Positions 17,535 to 25,986 of a stretch of DNA of 64,000 nucleotides are shown here, in pieces; position 1 is the stretch's first letter; each line of letters starts with the position of its first letter. Below the pieces are notes generated by a model. That model was not told where the DNA came from. It saw only the letters and a program-made list of their open reading frames with translations, and did no database searches. A program made the translations under genes and the position numbers. This stretch comes from Sva-25 sp037385685 (GTDB lineage Bacteria; Pseudomonadota; Gammaproteobacteria; Chromatiales; Chromatiaceae), in assembly GCA_037385685.1 (NCBI GenBank), contig JARRMW010000001.1:1-64000 (forward strand), given 5' to 3'.

Positions 17535-18904
17535 CGCTTTTCCCCGCTCTCTTCAACGAGCGCATCGACGACCCGGTCCATGTGCGCCGACCGCGATCCC
17601 TTGACCAGGATGATGTCATCCGCGGTTGCATGACGTTTCAGGTCCTCGACCAGTGGCTCAAGTTCCGGGTAGGCATGTCCGCCGTCACCGAATTCCTCCG
17701 CTGCCGCCTCGCTCAGCGGACCCAGCGTATAGAGACGCTGCACACCAAGCTCTTTCGCAACCTTGCCGAGCACCTGGTGAATGCCACGTGGATCATCGCC
17801 CAGCTCTGCAAGATCGCCGAGGACCATGACGCTGTTGCCACCAAGACCGGTCAGGACATGCATGGCGGCTGCGACAGAATCGGGATTGGCGTTGTAGCTG
17901 TCATCGATGACGCGCAGGCCGCTCGACGTGGTGAGAGGGAAAAGGCGCCCCCTGACCGGCATGATGAACTTGAGGGCGAAGACGGCGATCTCTTCAGGAA
18001 CACCGCTCTCGAGCGCGACCGCGATCGCTGCCGCTGCATTCATGACGTTGTGCCTGCCGGCGAGCGGTAGCTCGACATCGACCAGATGACCGCGTGTCTC
18101 GATGCTGAATCGCTGGCGAAAGCCCTGCTCGTCCCAGAGTGTTTCTGCCTTCGCATCCACAACCCGGACATCGCAATGCGATGCTTCACCAAAGGTCACC
18201 ATGCGGTGACTTGCGGTCAGCTTCTTCCATAATGGCAGCCACTTGCTGTCGCCGTGACAGACGAAGACGCCATCCTTTTTCAGGCCGTACAATATTTCTG
18301 CCTTGGCACGTGCGACCCCCTCCTCGGAGCCGAATCCCTCGAGATGCGCCCGGCCGGCATTATTCAGAAGCGCGACGTCCGGCCTGGTCATCATGCTCAG
18401 GTCGTGAATCTCGCCGGCATGGTTGGCACCCATCTCGATCACCGCATAGCGCTCTTCCTGGAGCCGTGTCAGGGTCAGCGGGACGCCGATGTTGTTGTTG
18501 AGGTTGCCGAGCGTTGAAAGGACAGGACCCATTTCGGCAAAGATGCGCGCCAGCATCTCCTTGACAGTCGTCTTGCCATTGCTGCCGGTCAGCGCGACAA
18601 CATGGGCGCTGGAACGCTCGCGCCAGGCAAGCGCGAGTTCGCCGAACGCCTGAACGACATGACTGCAAACGATCTGCGGCAACTCGACATCCACTTCGTG
18701 GTCAACGAGCGCCGCGACGGCTCCCTTTTCTGCCGCAGCAGCCACATAGTCATGTCCGTCGAAGCGTTCACCTGGTATCGCTACGAAGAGCGCGGCACCT
18801 TCGAGTGTACGCGTGTCAGTGCTGACACGTGCAAACACGGCGTCACCGTTGAGATGTCTTGCACCCAGCATTTTCGCGGCCTCGATGACGCTGAAACTGA
18901 TCAT
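17528..18904 (-). CDS. murF: UDP-MurNAc-tripeptide--D-Ala-D-Ala ligase MurF
   Basis: MurF adds the D-Ala-D-Ala made by Ddl to complete the pentapeptide. The 458-residue protein has the N-terminal STDTRTLEGAALFVAIPGE domain, the ATP loop TGSNGKTTVKEML, the NNNIGVPLTL segment, and VIDDSYNANPDSV in the C-terminal domain. The start overlaps the murE stop by four bases (18901-18904). Confidence 0.98.
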   Translation of the reverse strand: MISFSVIEAAKMLGARHLNGDAVFARVSTDTRTLEGAALFVAIPGERFDGHDYVAAAAEKGAVAALVDHEVDVELPQIVCSHVVQAFGELALAWRERSSAHVVALTGSNGKTTVKEMLARIFAEMGPVLSTLGNLNNNIGVPLTLTRLQEERYAVIEMGANHAGEIHDLSMMTRPDVALLNNAGRAHLEGFGSEEGVARAKAEILYGLKKDGVFVCHGDSKWLPLWKKLTASHRMVTFGEASHCDVRVVDAKAETLWDEQGFRQRFSIETRGHLVDVELPLAGRHNVMNAAAAIAVALESGVPEEIAVFALKFIMPVRGRLFPLTTSSGLRVIDDSYNANPDSVAAAMHVLTGLGGNSVMVLGDLAELGDDPRGIHQVLGKVAKELGVQRLYTLGPLSEAAAEEFGDGGHAYPELEPLVEDLKRHATADDIILVKGSRSAHMDRVVDALVEESGEKRC

Positions 18905-20388
18905 GTGCGCATCTCCTCGAGGATCGCTTCGACAGTTTCGCGATCCGAGAAATGGCGAACCTCGTCGCCGTTGATCTGGTAGTCCTCGTGCCCCTTGCCT
19001 GCGACAAGCACCAGGTCGCTCTCACCTGCCTCGCCGATCGCCAGCCGGATTGCCGCCTCGCGATCGCGCTCTACGACAGGATCGCCCTGCATGCCGGCCC
19101 GGATTTCAGCGATGATGGCATCGCCACTCTCGGAACGTGGATTGTCATCCGTCAGGATCACCCGGTCCGCGAGGTTCTCGGCGATCTCGCCCATCAGCGG
19201 CCGCTTGCCGCGGTCACGGTCACCGCCACAACCGAAGACGCAGATCAGATGGCCCTGACAATGCTCACGCGCTGCCTCCAGCGCGTTTTTCAATGCGTCA
19301 GGGGTATGTGCGTAATCGACGACAATCTGTGGCTCCCGGGCAAAGCCGAACTGCTCCATGCGCCCGGGGACCGGTGGCACCTGCGCCAGGCGCTTCACGA
19401 TCTGCTGCAGCGGGAGCCCGGCGCTCAGAAGCGCACCGGTCACTGCCAGCAGGTTCTCGATATTGAAGCGACCGATAAAACGTGAATCGAGACGCGCCTC
19501 CTGGTCTCGCCAGACGAGGTCGAGTGACAGCCCCCTGTTGTGCAGCCGGATGTTTGTCGCAAAAAGCTTGGCCGAGGCGTTGTTGATGCCGAACGTCAGA
19601 CATTTGTCCTGACCGCACAGCTCCTTGGCGAGGTCATGCCCGAAGGGATCATCGATGTTGATGACAAATTTGCTGATACCCGGCAGCGCAAAGAGCCGCT
19701 TCTTGGCCGCGCCATAGGCCTCCATCGTTGCGTGGTAGTCGAGGTGGTCCCGCGTCAGGTTCGTGAAGACAGCAATATCCACGTTCACGCCATCGATGCG
19801 CCCCTGGTCGAGCGCATGTGAAGAGACTTCCATGGCGACAGCTGACATACCATCCTTGCGATATGCAGCCAGCATCTTCTGCAGCGTAATGGCGTCGGGA
19901 GTCGTATGAGTGGCTTTCTGAAGACGTCCGGGGCGGCCGTTCCCCATGGTGCCGATCATGACGCAATTTTCCAGCACGCCCGCGGTCAGCCAGACGCAGC
20001 TGCTTTTTCCGTTGGTTCCCGTGTAGCCGATGACCTTGAGCTTTTCGGATGGTTCACCACAGAAACGCGAGGCAATCATGCCGATGCGAAACCGCAAGTC
20101 ATCGATGACCATGACCGGAACGGCAAGCCCGAGCGCCTCGATGCGTTCCCGGCTCCAGTTCTCATCGGGCTCGGCAAGGACCGCGCAACAGCCATTGGCG
20201 AGTGCCTGGTCGACATACTGCAGACCATGGACCCGCGTACCGGAGAGTGCGACGAAGAGCGCTCCCGGTGTCACCCGGCGGCTATCGAGTGTCATGTCGT
20301 CAACCGGCAGGGCAGGCGCCTGCTCGACGATCCCGTCGAGCAGGCGATGCAGCATCCGGTGCCTGCTGTAACTCAGCGCCGGCATCAT
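18901..20388 (-). CDS. murE: UDP-MurNAc-L-Ala-D-Glu--meso-DAP ligase MurE
   Basis: MurE adds the third stem residue. The motif DDNPRSE near residue 410 is the DNPR signature of meso-diaminopimelate-specific enzymes, so the wall is of the ordinary Gram-negative type. The ATP loop GYTGTNGKSS and the NLTRDHLDYH segment are present and the length of 495 is standard. The start at 20388 overlaps the ftsI stop (ATGATG over 20385-20388). Confidence 0.98.
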   Translation of the reverse strand: MMPALSYSRHRMLHRLLDGIVEQAPALPVDDMTLDSRRVTPGALFVALSGTRVHGLQYVDQALANGCCAVLAEPDENWSRERIEALGLAVPVMVIDDLRFRIGMIASRFCGEPSEKLKVIGYTGTNGKSSCVWLTAGVLENCVMIGTMGNGRPGRLQKATHTTPDAITLQKMLAAYRKDGMSAVAMEVSSHALDQGRIDGVNVDIAVFTNLTRDHLDYHATMEAYGAAKKRLFALPGISKFVINIDDPFGHDLAKELCGQDKCLTFGINNASAKLFATNIRLHNRGLSLDLVWRDQEARLDSRFIGRFNIENLLAVTGALLSAGLPLQQIVKRLAQVPPVPGRMEQFGFAREPQIVVDYAHTPDALKNALEAAREHCQGHLICVFGCGGDRDRGKRPLMGEIAENLADRVILTDDNPRSESGDAIIAEIRAGMQGDPVVERDREAAIRLAIGEAGESDLVLVAGKGHEDYQINGDEVRHFSDRETVEAILEEMRT

Positions 20389-22154
20389 CCTGCACCTGCC
20401 ACTGCAGCCATCTGCAGACCTTCCACCGCTTCCTTGCTGTCGGGCTTCACATTGAGCAGCCGCAGGGCATGCTCCATCACCTCGGAGAACACCGGTCCTG
20501 CCACGAGGCCGCCGTAATACTCCTTGCCACGCGGCTCGTCGAAGACAACGACCGTCACCAGTCGCGGATTCGATGCCGGCGCCATACCGGCAAAAAGCGA
20601 GCGGTATTTTTTGTCCTCATAGCCGTGTTTGCCCAGCTTCTTGACTGTACCTGTCTTGCCGGCAACACGGTAGCCACTGACGGCAGCCTTGGGAGCAGTG
20701 CCCTCGGAAGTAGTGACACCTTCCATCATGCGACGAAGCTTGATCGTCGTCCCTTTCGAGAGTATGCGCTCACCCTCGACGGGATCGCTGACCTTGAGCA
20801 GGGAGACCGGCCGCCTGACACCATCCGCAGCGATAATGGCGTAGGCTTGCGCCAGCTGCAGCGCGGAAACCGAAATACCATAGCCGAAGGCAAGGTTGGC
20901 ATGATCGATATTCGCCCATTTCGAATAGTGATTGAGACGTCCACGCGCCTCGGCAGGAAAATCCACCCCGACCTCATGCCCGAACCCGAACTTGTCCAGC
21001 ATCTGCCAATACTCTTCCTGCGGCATCTTCAACGCGATGGTTGCGGAACCGGCATTACTCGACTTCAGCAGCACACCGGCCGGATCGATAACGCCATATT
21101 TTTTCGGATCTTTCACCGTCCTTTTGCCGACTTTGACGAACCCCTGGCTGAGATCGATTGTCGTCTTCTCGGTGATGTAGCCGAGTTCCATGGCGGTCGC
21201 GACTGTGACCGGCTTCATGGTCGAACCCGGCTCAAATGTATCCACGATGGCGCGATTGCGAAGGCGGCCACCCTTGTTGCTGCGGCTGCCATTGGGGTTA
21301 TAGGAAGGATGACTCACCATTGCCAGCACCTCACCGGTCTGCACATCGAGGGTCACGAGGGTCGCGGCTTTTGCATTGTGTTGCCTGACAGCCTTCTTGA
21401 GCGCCCTGTAGGCATAAAACTGCAGGCGTCGGTCAAGACTGAGAGACAGGTCCTTGCCGGCCCGGGGCTGCTTGATGCTCTCGACATCCTCGAGAAGATG
21501 GCGTTTGGCGTCGCGCAGTACGAGCTTGCGCCCGTTCATTGCACCCAGCGCATCCTCGTATTGCAGTTCGAGTCCCTCCTGTCCCTTGTCGTCACCACCG
21601 GCAAATCCGATGACATGGGCAAAAAACTCACCAGCAGGATAAAAACGCCGGTATTCGCGTATCACGCCGACCCCCTTGATACCGCGGGCCTCGATTTTCT
21701 CCACGATGGCGCGCGCGATTTGCGGCTCGAGCCAACGGTCGAGATACAGAAATTTACGCTTGCTGTTGCGCGCGATTCTGTCGAAAAATTCCTCCTGATC
21801 GAGCTTGAGAATCCCGGCAATTGCACGGATCGCCTCGTTGTCATCCTTGAGGCGCGATGGATTGGCCCAGATGGAGTCTACGGGCGTACTGACTGCCAGC
21901 ACTTCGCCGTTACGATCGAAGATACGTCCGCGCCGCGCCGGAATATCGACATATCCAATATGCTTCTGGTCGCCCATTTGTGTCAGAAAATCAGTCCGGT
22001 AGACCTGCTGGTACCATGCGCCGGCAATCAGTGCAGACGCCGTGCAGAACATCACGCCCGTGATGACATGACGCCGCAGACTGAAGGCGGGTTTGACCTG
22101 CCTCGTTTTCTGCGCCTGCATGGCTTTGCGCTGTCGTTTTTTCCGTGCACTCAT
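20385..22154 (-). CDS. ftsI: Septal transpeptidase FtsI (PBP3)
   Basis: FtsI is the class B penicillin-binding protein that cross-links septal peptidoglycan with FtsW. The 589-residue protein has a basic cytoplasmic tail, one membrane segment (VITGVMFCTASALIAGAWY), the pedestal domain starting at DIPARRGRIFDRNGEVLA, and an intact transpeptidase domain: EPGSTMKPVT with the nucleophilic serine (SxxK), KSSNAGSA (SxN) and VAGKTGTVKK (KTG). ftsL ends 4 bp upstream of its start. Confidence 0.99.
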   Translation of the reverse strand: MSARKKRQRKAMQAQKTRQVKPAFSLRRHVITGVMFCTASALIAGAWYQQVYRTDFLTQMGDQKHIGYVDIPARRGRIFDRNGEVLAVSTPVDSIWANPSRLKDDNEAIRAIAGILKLDQEEFFDRIARNSKRKFLYLDRWLEPQIARAIVEKIEARGIKGVGVIREYRRFYPAGEFFAHVIGFAGGDDKGQEGLELQYEDALGAMNGRKLVLRDAKRHLLEDVESIKQPRAGKDLSLSLDRRLQFYAYRALKKAVRQHNAKAATLVTLDVQTGEVLAMVSHPSYNPNGSRSNKGGRLRNRAIVDTFEPGSTMKPVTVATAMELGYITEKTTIDLSQGFVKVGKRTVKDPKKYGVIDPAGVLLKSSNAGSATIALKMPQEEYWQMLDKFGFGHEVGVDFPAEARGRLNHYSKWANIDHANLAFGYGISVSALQLAQAYAIIAADGVRRPVSLLKVSDPVEGERILSKGTTIKLRRMMEGVTTSEGTAPKAAVSGYRVAGKTGTVKKLGKHGYEDKKYRSLFAGMAPASNPRLVTVVVFDEPRGKEYYGGLVAGPVFSEVMEHALRLLNVKPDSKEAVEGLQMAAVAGAG

Positions 22155-22158
22155 GCTG

Positions 22159-22431
22159 TTATCTGATTACCTGCATCTCATCCATGCCCGGGGCACGCAT
22201 GCCCAGTTTTTCACGCGCCAGCTTCTCGACCCGTCCGTAATCGGCAAATGTTGCAAGTTCAACCTGCAACTGCCCCCAGGTGACAGTCAGTTCATCAGCC
22301 TCCACACGCAGCCTTTCACGCTCGGCGAACAATTGCCGGCTGAGATGCTGTGACTGCACAACCTCGAGCCCGGTCCAGCCGGTGGCGACAGCGAGAATCA
22401 GCAAAAGCGCAAATTGCCCCTTTGTCATCAA
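22159..22431 (-). CDS. ftsL: Cell division protein FtsL
   Basis: FtsL is a small bitopic protein that forms the FtsQLB complex activating FtsWI. The 90-residue product has a short cytoplasmic start (MMTKG), one membrane helix (FALLLILAVATGWTGLEVV) and a periplasmic coiled coil (LSRQLFAERERLRVEADEL), matching the family in layout though primary sequence is poorly conserved. Its start overlaps the rsmH stop by four bases. Confidence 0.95.
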   Translation of the reverse strand: MMTKGQFALLLILAVATGWTGLEVVQSQHLSRQLFAERERLRVEADELTVTWGQLQVELATFADYGRVEKLAREKLGMRAPGMDEMQVIR

Positions 22432-23363
22432 ACCCTCTCCGCCACCCGCAGGCGTGAACTGCGCGCCCGCGGATTGGATGCGAGCTCCTTCGCCGAAGGC
22501 ACGATGGACTTGCCAATCAACTTGAGGAGCGTTGCCTCCTCCTGCGCCATCACCGGAACTCCTCTGGGCAGCTTCGGTGGCGAGGAATGCTTTCTGAAGA
22601 AGCGCTTGACGATACGGTCCTCAAGCGAGTGAAAGCTGATAACGACAAGGCGCCCGCCCGGCGCCAGTATGTCAAGCGCCTGCGCGAGCACGCTCTCGAG
22701 TTGCTCGAGTTCGCGATTGATGCGTATACGAATTGCCTGAAAGCTGCGGGTTGCAGGATGCTTGCCCTTCTCCCGACGGGGAACGGCCTTCTCGACCAGC
22801 CTCGCGAGCTGCAAGGTCGTCATGAGCGGCGCCTCCTGGCGAGCCAGGACGATCGCACGGGCAATACGGCCGGCAAATCGTTCTTCACCATAAGTACGCA
22901 ACACATCGCGAATCTCACCCTCCGAAGCTTCACCAAGCCATTCCGCGGCACTCATGCCACTATTAGTATCCATCCGCATATCCAGCGGACCGTCGTTCAT
23001 AAAACTGAATCCGCGTTTTGCATCGTCCAGCTGCGGCGAGGAAACACCAAGATCCAGCAGTATTCCGTTCACCGCCCCTGCGATGCCGTACCTTGCAGCA
23101 AGCTCTGCCAGCCTGTCGAAGCTGGCATGCTCGATCACGAAACGCGGATCCTCACCGAAACTTTGCGATGCGGATGCAACTGCATCGGCATCACGATCGA
23201 GCGCGATCAGGCGCCCTTTGTCGCCGAGTTTCGCGAGGATCGCCGCACTGTGACCACCACGTCCGAAAGTGCAGTCGATATAGATGCCATCCTCGCGAAT
23301 TGCCAGTGCCTCCAGCGATTCCTCAAGAAGTACCGGCGCGTGGTGGAAAATCGGCTCCCCCAC
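22428..23363 (-). CDS. rsmH: 16S rRNA C1402 N4-methyltransferase RsmH
   Basis: RsmH (MraW) methylates N4 of C1402 in the 16S rRNA decoding centre. The 311-residue protein has the start HHAPVLLEESLEAL, the SAM motif YIDCTFGRGGHSAAIL, LLDLGVSSPQLD, and the C-terminal SFHSLEDRIVKRFF. The start codon is GTG at 23361-23363, one base after the mraZ stop. Its partner RsmI, which methylates the ribose of the same nucleotide, is also in this window at 26139-26990. Confidence 0.98.
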   Translation of the reverse strand: MGEPIFHHAPVLLEESLEALAIREDGIYIDCTFGRGGHSAAILAKLGDKGRLIALDRDADAVASASQSFGEDPRFVIEHASFDRLAELAARYGIAGAVNGILLDLGVSSPQLDDAKRGFSFMNDGPLDMRMDTNSGMSAAEWLGEASEGEIRDVLRTYGEERFAGRIARAIVLARQEAPLMTTLQLARLVEKAVPRREKGKHPATRSFQAIRIRINRELEQLESVLAQALDILAPGGRLVVISFHSLEDRIVKRFFRKHSSPPKLPRGVPVMAQEEATLLKLIGKSIVPSAKELASNPRARSSRLRVAERV

Positions 23364-23364
23364 G

Positions 23365-23832
23365 TCACAGCATCAGGTTCATCAGGTCGGCGGAGAGCTC
23401 CGAACCCGGCTCACTGGCCGCCTCCGCACAAGCCCTGTTCTGTGCCTGCATCGCAGCCTCCGACCAGATTTCAAAGCGCTTGCCCATCCCGACGATTGCA
23501 ATCTGCTCGCCGTTCGCCAGGTCCGCATGCTCACGCAGCGGCTGGGGCAGCAAAATCCTGCCCTGTCCGTCCAGTTCGAGTTCGTACAGGTTTGAAAACA
23601 AAACGTGTTGCAGCATGGCATTTTGTGGATTGAGCGGGGGGAGGTTTGCCACCGTTTCCGCTACTCTTTCCCATTCATGCTGTGGAAACATCCACAGGCA
23701 GGATTCGCCAAGCGGGTGAACGGTGACTGCAACACGGGAACTGCTTGTCACATGCAGACGCTCACGGTGCCGCGCAGGAATGGCCGCGCGCCCTTTGGCG
23801 TCAAGTTTGACAAGATTGGTTCCGAAGTACAT
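23365..23832 (-). CDS. mraZ: Transcriptional regulator MraZ
   Basis: MraZ is the first gene of the dcw cluster and represses its own promoter by binding a row of TGGGN repeats. The 155-residue protein has the two AbrB/SpoVT-like DxxxR motifs: DAKGRAAIPARHRERL near the N-terminus and DGQGRILLPQPLREHA in the second half. The start MYFGTNLVKLDAKGR resembles the usual MFRG-type opening. Two matching TGGGG boxes lie in its leader. Confidence 0.97.
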   Translation of the reverse strand: MYFGTNLVKLDAKGRAAIPARHRERLHVTSSSRVAVTVHPLGESCLWMFPQHEWERVAETVANLPPLNPQNAMLQHVLFSNLYELELDGQGRILLPQPLREHADLANGEQIAIVGMGKRFEIWSEAAMQAQNRACAEAASEPGSELSADLMNLML

Positions 23833-23861
23833 GGATGACTCAGTTGACCTTTATTGTTTAT

Positions 23862-23887
23862 GTAGCAAATATGAACATATTCGCTAC
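23862..23887 (-). promoter_or_regulatory. 26-bp near-perfect palindrome in the mraZ leader
   Basis: The sequence is symmetric over 26 bp: GTAGCRAATATG on one side and CATATTYGCTAC on the other, with one symmetric mismatch pair (a G-U wobble in RNA) and two central bases. It lies 30 bp before the mraZ start, downstream of the likely transcription start, and its outer arm overlaps a degenerate third MraZ box (TAGCG at 23882-23886). It could be an operator for another regulator or a leader hairpin. Confidence 0.6.
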
Positions 23888-23891
23888 TTTT

Positions 23892-23906
23892 CCCCATTTC
23901 CCCCCA
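23892..23906 (-). promoter_or_regulatory. MraZ operator boxes (two TGGGG repeats, 10-bp period)
   Basis: On the minus strand TGGGG occurs at 23902-23906 and again exactly 10 bp further at 23892-23896, with a degenerate TAGCG at 23882-23886. Known MraZ sites are three or more TGGGN repeats with 10-bp spacing just upstream of or within the start region of mraZ, so these fit autoregulation. Confidence 0.75.
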
Positions 23907-23916
23907 CTTCATGGGA

Positions 23917-23945
23917 ATAATAGGTCGATTCCCGAGGCTGGTCAA
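23917..23945 (-). promoter_or_regulatory. Sigma-70 promoter of the dcw cluster
   Basis: TTGACC (23940-23945) and TATTAT (23917-23922) are separated by exactly 17 bp on the minus strand. Transcription would begin near 23910, immediately before the MraZ boxes, so bound MraZ would block initiation or early elongation. The leader would be about 78 nt. Confidence 0.8.
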
Positions 23946-24085
23946 GCAGTTAAATGGAAAAAACTTATGTAGAACAATAACTTAGAACCACGCATCGTTG
24001 CCATCCAAAACAACGCAGTGGATGATGAACTTAAAGTAACTTATGAAGAATAAAAACGACGCAGGGGCTCAGGGGAAGGGAAATC

Positions 24086-24110
24086 AGCGATGGGAGCCTG
24101 TCCCACCGCT
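24086..24110 (-). terminator. Possible terminator hairpin downstream of rnpB
   Basis: On the minus strand AGCGGTGGGA-CAGGC-TCCCATCGCT forms a 10-bp stem with one G-T pair, 15 bases past the RNase P RNA 3' end. The following bases (GATTTCCCTT) are only partly T-rich, so termination strength is uncertain. Confidence 0.45.
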
Positions 24111-24124
24111 AATCCTTAAATCAG

Positions 24125-24480
24125 ATGGAAGCCGGCCTGTAAGCCGGGTTCTGTCGAGGATAATCATTCATCTGGGATATACGTCACCGTATACCTCGTG
24201 CGATCTACCCGGGAACACCTGCGAGCCACAGGCCGTGCAAGGCACATGCTCCCCTATTTGATCTTGCTCCGGACGGGGTTTGCCGAGCCGTTGCTGTTAC
24301 CAGCAACGCGGTGCGCTCTTACCGCACCATTTCACCCTTGCCGGCCCCGAAGGGCTTGGGCGGTATACTTTCTGTTGCACTTTCCGTCGAATCACTTCGC
24401 CCAGGTGTTACCTGGCGTCCCGCTCTGCGGAGCCCGGACTTTCCTCTGTATGGATAACAGCGATCATCCAGCCAGCTTCC
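24125..24480 (-). ncRNA. rnpB: RNase P catalytic RNA, bacterial class A
   Basis: RNase P RNA removes the 5' leaders of tRNA precursors. On the minus strand the conserved segments appear in order: GAGGAAAGTCCGGGCTCC near the 5' end, AGGGTGAAATGGTGCGGTAA with the adjoining GAGCGCACCGCG, CGGCTCGGCAAACCCC, CAAATAGGGGAGCATG, and the 3' block CGACAGAACCCGGCTTA. The P1 stem pairs GAAGCTGGCTG (5') with CAGGCCGGCTTC (3'). The length of about 356 nt is close to the 377 nt of E. coli. The ends are placed from P1 and may be off by a few bases. Confidence 0.97.
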
Positions 24481-24487
24481 AGGGGTC

Positions 24488-24516
24488 AAACTACCCGCAG
24501 CGGATAGTTTGATCAA
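24488..24516 (-). promoter_or_regulatory. rnpB promoter
   Basis: TTGATC (24511-24516) and TAGTTT (24488-24493) are 17 bp apart on the minus strand, and the RNase P RNA 5' end lies 8 bp past the -10. It sits between the end of the DUF2202 gene and rnpB. Confidence 0.65.
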
Positions 24517-24532
24517 GCGAAATCTGACACCG

Positions 24533-25150
24533 TCAGTTGAGGCCGGTTTCAAATGGCGAATCAGCGATTGCATCAACGACATCCTGGTCAAGCAACTGGG
24601 CCTGGTAGTCCTCACCCGTGGCCTCCTCGATGAGTTCCACAAAGGCACGCAGGTGATTGCGGGAACCGCGCATCAGGTTGGAGTAGAGCTCCTTGATGTC
24701 TGCCTCATCTGTCTTTTCGATCGATTCCTGCAGGTCAATAATGTCGAGTTCCTCGATGAAAGCGCCGACCATGAGGGCATCCAGCTCGGAGAGTTGCCCC
24801 TTGGCAACCAGTTCATAATATTTCTCGAGCAGGAAACTGTTAACGAACGCGCCGATGCTGTCGTCGATGACCGGATCCGGAAGGCCATATTTCTCGATCT
24901 TGTCCGCGACAGCATCAGTATGTGTCTGTTCGGACTCCGCGATATTTGCAAACACCGGCTTTTCCCACGCTTCATAGAAAGTCAGGTAGACATCACGCGC
25001 CAGCTTCTCCTCCTCGCGCATGAACAGCAGGGACTGCTCCTCCTCGTAATCCAGCGGCAAGAGCATTTCATCGCTGTCATCGGCATGGACTGACGCACTC
25101 ATGGAGATGGTTACTAGCGAGAGGCCAATCAGGGCTTTTTTGATCATCAT
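24533..25150 (-). CDS. DUF2202 ferritin-like secreted protein
   Basis: The 205-residue protein begins with a signal peptide (MMIKKALIGLSLVTISMSASVHA) and continues with a four-helix domain of the DUF2202 family, related in fold to ferritin/rubrerythrin-like proteins. Candidate metal-binding positions are the clustered acids in REEEKLARDVY and the E-x-x-H in ESEQTHTDAV, with a second set in RNHLRAFVELIEE. The biochemical role of the family is not established; metal or redox handling in the periplasm is an inference. ATG 25150 is chosen because AGGAGA lies 7-8 bp upstream; a longer frame to 25189 would add 13 residues before the signal peptide. Confidence 0.85.
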   Translation of the reverse strand: MMIKKALIGLSLVTISMSASVHADDSDEMLLPLDYEEEQSLLFMREEEKLARDVYLTFYEAWEKPVFANIAESEQTHTDAVADKIEKYGLPDPVIDDSIGAFVNSFLLEKYYELVAKGQLSELDALMVGAFIEELDIIDLQESIEKTDEADIKELYSNLMRGSRNHLRAFVELIEEATGEDYQAQLLDQDVVDAIADSPFETGLN

Positions 25151-25332
25151 TTCAACTTCTCCTGGCAAGGTAATTGTTTGCGCTTGCATTGCGACCTCTG
25201 GTTAATCAGTCGTGACACAACGCGATTTCGTTCCATACTGGAAACTTTAGGCAAGAGCTGTTGCTGAAATATTTCCCCGGAAAACCTCAACTGTTACAAA
25301 GTGTTTCCAGTCCGGAGTTTCATCGGACAGGC

Positions 25333-25346
25333 TTGAGACAAATCAA
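25333..25346. promoter_or_regulatory. FNR-like box
   Basis: TTGAG-ACAA-ATCAA matches the FNR/ANR consensus TTGAT-N4-ATCAA at nine of ten defined positions. It lies in the 336-bp divergent region between the DUF2202 gene (start 25150) and hsp20 (start 25487), and could act on either. Binding is not shown. Confidence 0.4.
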
Positions 25347-25405
25347 GCCACAGCGGAAAAGCAGCATCAGGTTGATGCAATTGAGAAATTATTTTTCATA
25401 CTCCT

Positions 25406-25433
25406 CTTGAAGAGGATCGACAAAACCCCATCT
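25406..25433 (+). promoter_or_regulatory. Heat-shock (sigma-32) promoter of hsp20
   Basis: CTTGAAG (25406-25412) and CCCCATCT (25426-25433) are 13 bp apart. This fits the sigma-32 consensus CTTGAAA-N(11-16)-CCCCATNT with one mismatch. The hsp20 start is about 50 bp downstream, and GGAGG precedes it. Confidence 0.85.
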
Positions 25434-25486
25434 CAGGAACAACCCAAAAACATCGAATCCTTATATCTGCAACGGAGGAGACTGAT

Positions 25487-25927
25487 ATGAACATGATCGT
25501 ACGTAGAGACCCGTGGAGCCTGCTCGACCAGTGGCACAAGGAACTGGACAACATGTTTGACCCGAACCGTCGTGCGGACGATACCAGCCGCATCGAAGGC
25601 AGCGACTGGACACCGGCCGTCGATATCAAGGAAGAGGGCGATCGCTACCTGCTGCATGCCGATATTCCCGGCGTCAAGGCCGATGATATCGAGGTCTCAA
25701 TGGACAAGGGCGTGCTGACCATCAAGGGAGAGCGCAAACACGAGTCCACCGAAAGCAAGGAAGGCTACAAGCGTGTCGAGCGCTCGCATGGTGTCTTCAT
25801 GCGCCGTTTCTCGCTGCCTGATGGCGTCGATGGCGAAAACATCTCGGCATCGAGCAAAGACGGCGTTCTCGAGGTCGTGATTCCAAAGTCCGAGCCCGAA
25901 AAGCCCCGTCGCATCGAAGTCAAGTAA
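25487..25927 (+). CDS. Small heat shock protein, Hsp20 family
   Basis: Hsp20 proteins hold unfolding proteins in a refoldable state without ATP. The 146-residue protein has a short N-terminal arm (NMIVRRDPWSLLDQWHKEL), the alpha-crystallin domain from about residue 42 (WTPAVDIKEEGDRYLLHADI) to 136, with the conserved GVLTIKGER and DGVLEVVIPK strands, and a short tail. It matches the bacterial class A type. The strong sigma-32 promoter upstream and terminator downstream mark it as a single-gene heat-shock unit. Confidence 0.96.
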   Translation: MNMIVRRDPWSLLDQWHKELDNMFDPNRRADDTSRIEGSDWTPAVDIKEEGDRYLLHADIPGVKADDIEVSMDKGVLTIKGERKHESTESKEGYKRVERSHGVFMRRFSLPDGVDGENISASSKDGVLEVVIPKSEPEKPRRIEVK

Positions 25928-25954
25928 GGCTTCGACCAGAACACGGCCTGCGAA

Positions 25955-25986
25955 ACGGCGCCGGATTACTCCGGCGCCGTTTTTTT
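25955..25986 (+). terminator. Rho-independent terminator of hsp20
   Basis: ACGGCGCCGG-ATTACT-CCGGCGCCGT is a perfect 10-bp stem followed by TTTTTTT, 28 bp after the hsp20 stop. Confidence 0.95.

Noticed and set aside
20202..22166. Plus-strand open frame of 654 codons opposite ftsI
   Set aside because: It is a shadow of ftsI caused by high GC and codon bias; no family resemblance, no ribosome binding site, and the ftsI frame has every expected motif.
23892..23906. G-quadruplex motif from the G-runs in the dcw leader
   Set aside because: Only two G-runs of four or more are close together; the exact 10-bp TGGGG spacing is better explained by MraZ binding.
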